A model generated the notes under the pieces. That model worked only from the letters and a program-made list of their open reading frames with translations, was not told where the DNA came from and did no database searches. Positions 45,104 to 46,506 of a stretch of 46,506 bases of DNA are shown one piece after another. The translations under genes were made by a program, and so were the position numbers. The stretch is from JAZKFT01 sp043760535 (GTDB lineage Bacteria > Bacteroidota > Bacteroidia > Chitinophagales > Chitinophagaceae). The stretch covers positions 1-46,506 of the forward strand of contig JAYUOV010000081.1 of NCBI GenBank assembly GCA_043760535.1, written 5' to 3'. The first letter of the stretch is position 1. Each line of letters opens with the position of its first letter.

Positions 45104-45517
45104 TTATATAAGTTTCGCTGCTATCATTTCGGCGGATAAAGTTTCGTAAAAATCAATCCACGCTGTGTTTAATTCATCCGTCCAATAGTCCCCCAGGCCT
45201 TGTTCCAACGTCCACATTAAGGCAGAGCCTACTGCATTGTAATGTTCGTCTTTTACGCCGTACTTTGTATGCCGCTTTGCAAGTGCCTGTACTTCTGTAA
45301 GCATATCCTCAATGGAATCAAATTTTGAAATGACATACGATAGCATGCACCCCAGTTTTTTAGACTGCTCCGTCATTGACGCTCCACTAAACATCGGCCT
45401 TAGCTCCGGTGCAATGTGAAACAGCCGGATATAAAATACACCGCCAACAATTTCAAAATCAATTTTGGCAATGATAGCCCAGCTTTTTTTAACCAAGTCA
45501 AAATTATATTTGGTCAT
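45104..45517 (-). CDS. single-domain globin
   Basis: A 137-residue heme protein of the flavohemoglobin-like single-domain class, possibly scavenging oxygen or nitric oxide. Helix A/B begins YNFDLVKKSWAII; the B-C region contains FYIRLFHIAPELRPMF; the F-helix block LAKRHTKYGVKDEHY contains the likely proximal His (KRHxxYGVK), followed by helix G/H (VGSALMWTLEQGLGDYW). No reductase domain follows. It is the intact partner of the broken globin at 46157. Expression signals not visible. Confidence 0.88.
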   Translation of the reverse strand: MTKYNFDLVKKSWAIIAKIDFEIVGGVFYIRLFHIAPELRPMFSGASMTEQSKKLGCMLSYVISKFDSIEDMLTEVQALAKRHTKYGVKDEHYNAVGSALMWTLEQGLGDYWTDELNTAWIDFYETLSAEMIAAKLI

Positions 45518-45548
45518 ACCGTATTATTAATGAGCGAAGTTGAAATGA

Positions 45549-45650
45549 TTACATATTCTTAGAAAAAACTTTTGATTGAGCAATAACAGCGGCAGCAAAA
45601 AATATTGAACTGATATATGCTACAAGTACTTTAACAAGTTCATTTTGCAT
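45549..45650 (-). CDS. possible 33-residue membrane peptide
   Basis: An ATG-to-TAA frame on the minus strand gives 33 residues with one hydrophobic stretch (LVKVLVAYISSIFFAAAVIA). It lies 31 nt upstream of the globin start, in the direction of transcription, so it may be translated in the same mRNA. It is too short to judge by sequence alone. Confidence 0.2.
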   Translation of the reverse strand: MQNELVKVLVAYISSIFFAAAVIAQSKVFSKNM

Positions 45651-45724
45651 GGTCAGGTATTTTTTAATGTGTGGGAAGATTGTATTAGAAGCTGCAACAA
45701 TAACAAAATAGCCTCTGCTTAATG

Positions 45725-45991
45725 TTATATCCCTGGTATTTCCGTTAAGCTATAATAAATTTTCAACCCATTTTCTTTTACAATTCTTACATCTTCATCT
45801 GCACCTTTGGAGATGCCTTCTATTCGTAGTGCCGCATCGCATTTTAAAAGTAAGCGGTGAGCAACAGGGTACGAAATTTCCTGGTAAGCTTCATCGCCGA
45901 GTATTACAGATCCTGCAATTTTCAACAGCGGTAAGGCAAGCCATTCACCAATGATTGGTGCATGGCCCAATTTAAAAAGTGGCAGAGCCAT
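45725..45991 (-). CDS. small DUF4406-like protein
   Basis: An 88-residue protein whose second half reads HRLLLKCDAALRIEGISKGADEDV followed by NGLKIYYSLTEIP. LLxxCDAxLRIxGxSxGADxxV...GxxVYYSLxEIP is the pattern of DUF4406-type proteins, relatives of nucleoside 2-deoxyribosyltransferase/Rossmann-like folds. The start GEWLALPLLKIAGSVILGDE fits. It lacks a long N-terminal part, so it may be a minimal version. Biochemical role unknown; it sits between the two globin genes. Confidence 0.65.
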   Translation of the reverse strand: MALPLFKLGHAPIIGEWLALPLLKIAGSVILGDEAYQEISYPVAHRLLLKCDAALRIEGISKGADEDVRIVKENGLKIYYSLTEIPGI

Positions 45992-46156
45992 GGCTTATAA
46001 TTTATTAAAATTTTACTTCATTAACAGAGCATCGTCGTTTGTTCCACTACGATCAGGCTCGGAGATTAGTATAAGCATAATTTTAATTATTTAAATATTG
46101 ATGGGCTATAGATTCAGGATTATAATTTAAAAATATTGCACTCCAGGTATCTTTTC

Positions 46157-46418
46157 TTATGCCCTCATTTCTTCTTGTTGCACTGCCATCATTGCGCCTG
46201 CCAAAATTCCGTATATCTCCGTCCATGCTGCTTCTAATGCTGCATTCCAATGTACGCCGTGCCCTTGCTCTAAAGTCCATATCAATGCTGTACCTACGGC
46301 TGCGTAATGTTCATCTTTTACGCCGTATTGTGTATGCCTTCTTGCAAGTTTTGTTACTTCATCCATTATTTCATCTAACTTATCTAATTTTCCAATTACA
46401 TAAGATAACCCTCCAGCC
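46157..46418 (-). pseudogene. 5'-truncated second globin gene
   Basis: The minus-strand frame upstream of 46366 continues to about 46418 (LSYVIGKLDKLDEIMDEV) and then meets a stop (46421-46423). The rest (TKLARRHTQYGVKDEHYAAVGTA, GHGVHWNAALEAAW) matches the C-terminal two-thirds of the intact globin at 45104. The N-terminal third is missing and the sequence changes character at about 46420, where a probable insertion sequence begins. It is broken, although an internal ATG at 46366 gives 69 codons. Confidence 0.75.
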
Positions 46419-46423
46419 CCCTA

Positions 46424-46506
46424 AATAACTGGAACGATATTCAAATTGTAAACGAGGGTGTAAATTTGAGATATCATGGGAAAACAATCGAGAAAAAGCG
46501 CACAGG
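46424..46506 (+). mobile_element. probable left end and start of an insertion sequence, cut by the window edge
   Basis: From about 46424 the sequence no longer continues the globin gene. An ATG at 46476 opens MGKQSRKKRT, a basic start like many transposase OrfA proteins of the IS3 group, running off the right edge. The interrupted globin next to it fits an insertion. Only about 80 bases are visible, so element family and terminal repeat cannot be confirmed. Confidence 0.4.

Noticed and set aside
1..46506. CRISPR array, ribosomal RNA operon or plasmid origin
   Set aside because: I saw no regularly spaced repeats, no rRNA sequence and no replication-initiator gene.

Overview
The window looks like part of a Bacteroidota chromosome, probably Chitinophagales-like. 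The support is an AT-rich composition, SusC/SusD pairs, TAnnTTTG-type promoter cores, start codons preceded by A-rich stretches rather than Shine-Dalgarno sites, and many Sec signal peptides. I could run no database search, so family names rest on motifs read by eye.

Region 1 (39-35619) is one large plus-strand polysaccharide utilization locus (PUL), bracketed by two ~126-153 nt repeats in inverted orientation. It opens with susC, susD and a small lipoprotein gene, closed by a strong terminator. A degradation block follows: two divergent GH29 fucosidases, a GH117-like hydrolase, two S1 sulfatases, a Tat-exported beta-propeller protein, an SGNH esterase, a fused double esterase and one broken esterase gene. 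Next comes a catabolic block: L-fucose dehydrogenase-like SDR, a canonical GH29, L-fuconate dehydratase, a sodium:solute symporter, a lipoprotein mutarotase of the RhaM family, an RraA-like protein, L-fuconolactonase, a second enolase-superfamily enzyme and a second symporter. GH20 and GH2 exo-enzymes close the locus. Together these genes suggest uptake and trimming of a sulfated, acylated, fucose-rich glycan that also contains HexNAc and galactose-like residues. The released L-fucose would be oxidised by the non-phosphorylating route (fucose, fuconolactone, fuconate, 2-keto-3-deoxyfuconate, then probably pyruvate and lactaldehyde). A 34-bp element upstream of susC is repeated upstream of the fucose dehydrogenase gene, at the same distance from a promoter core, and may co-regulate the two.

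Region 2 (35.8-40.2 kb) is a decaying minus-strand PUL: two intact sulfatases, the C-terminal scrap of a third sulfatase, the C-terminal scrap of a SusD, and a truncated IS21-like element.

Region 3 (40.5 kb to the right edge) is mobile or accessory DNA. It starts with the 3' half of a tRNA-Asn (a likely attachment site) and a tyrosine recombinase gene broken by frameshifts. It continues with an XRE regulator, a hipBA toxin-antitoxin pair with a palindromic operator, a decayed ORF, a globin, a DUF4406-like protein, and a second globin cut off by what looks like the left end of an insertion sequence.

Several genes carry single-base differences in homopolymer runs (GH29 signal peptide, esterase, integrase). 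These may be genuine decay or sequencing errors; most other genes are intact over long distances.
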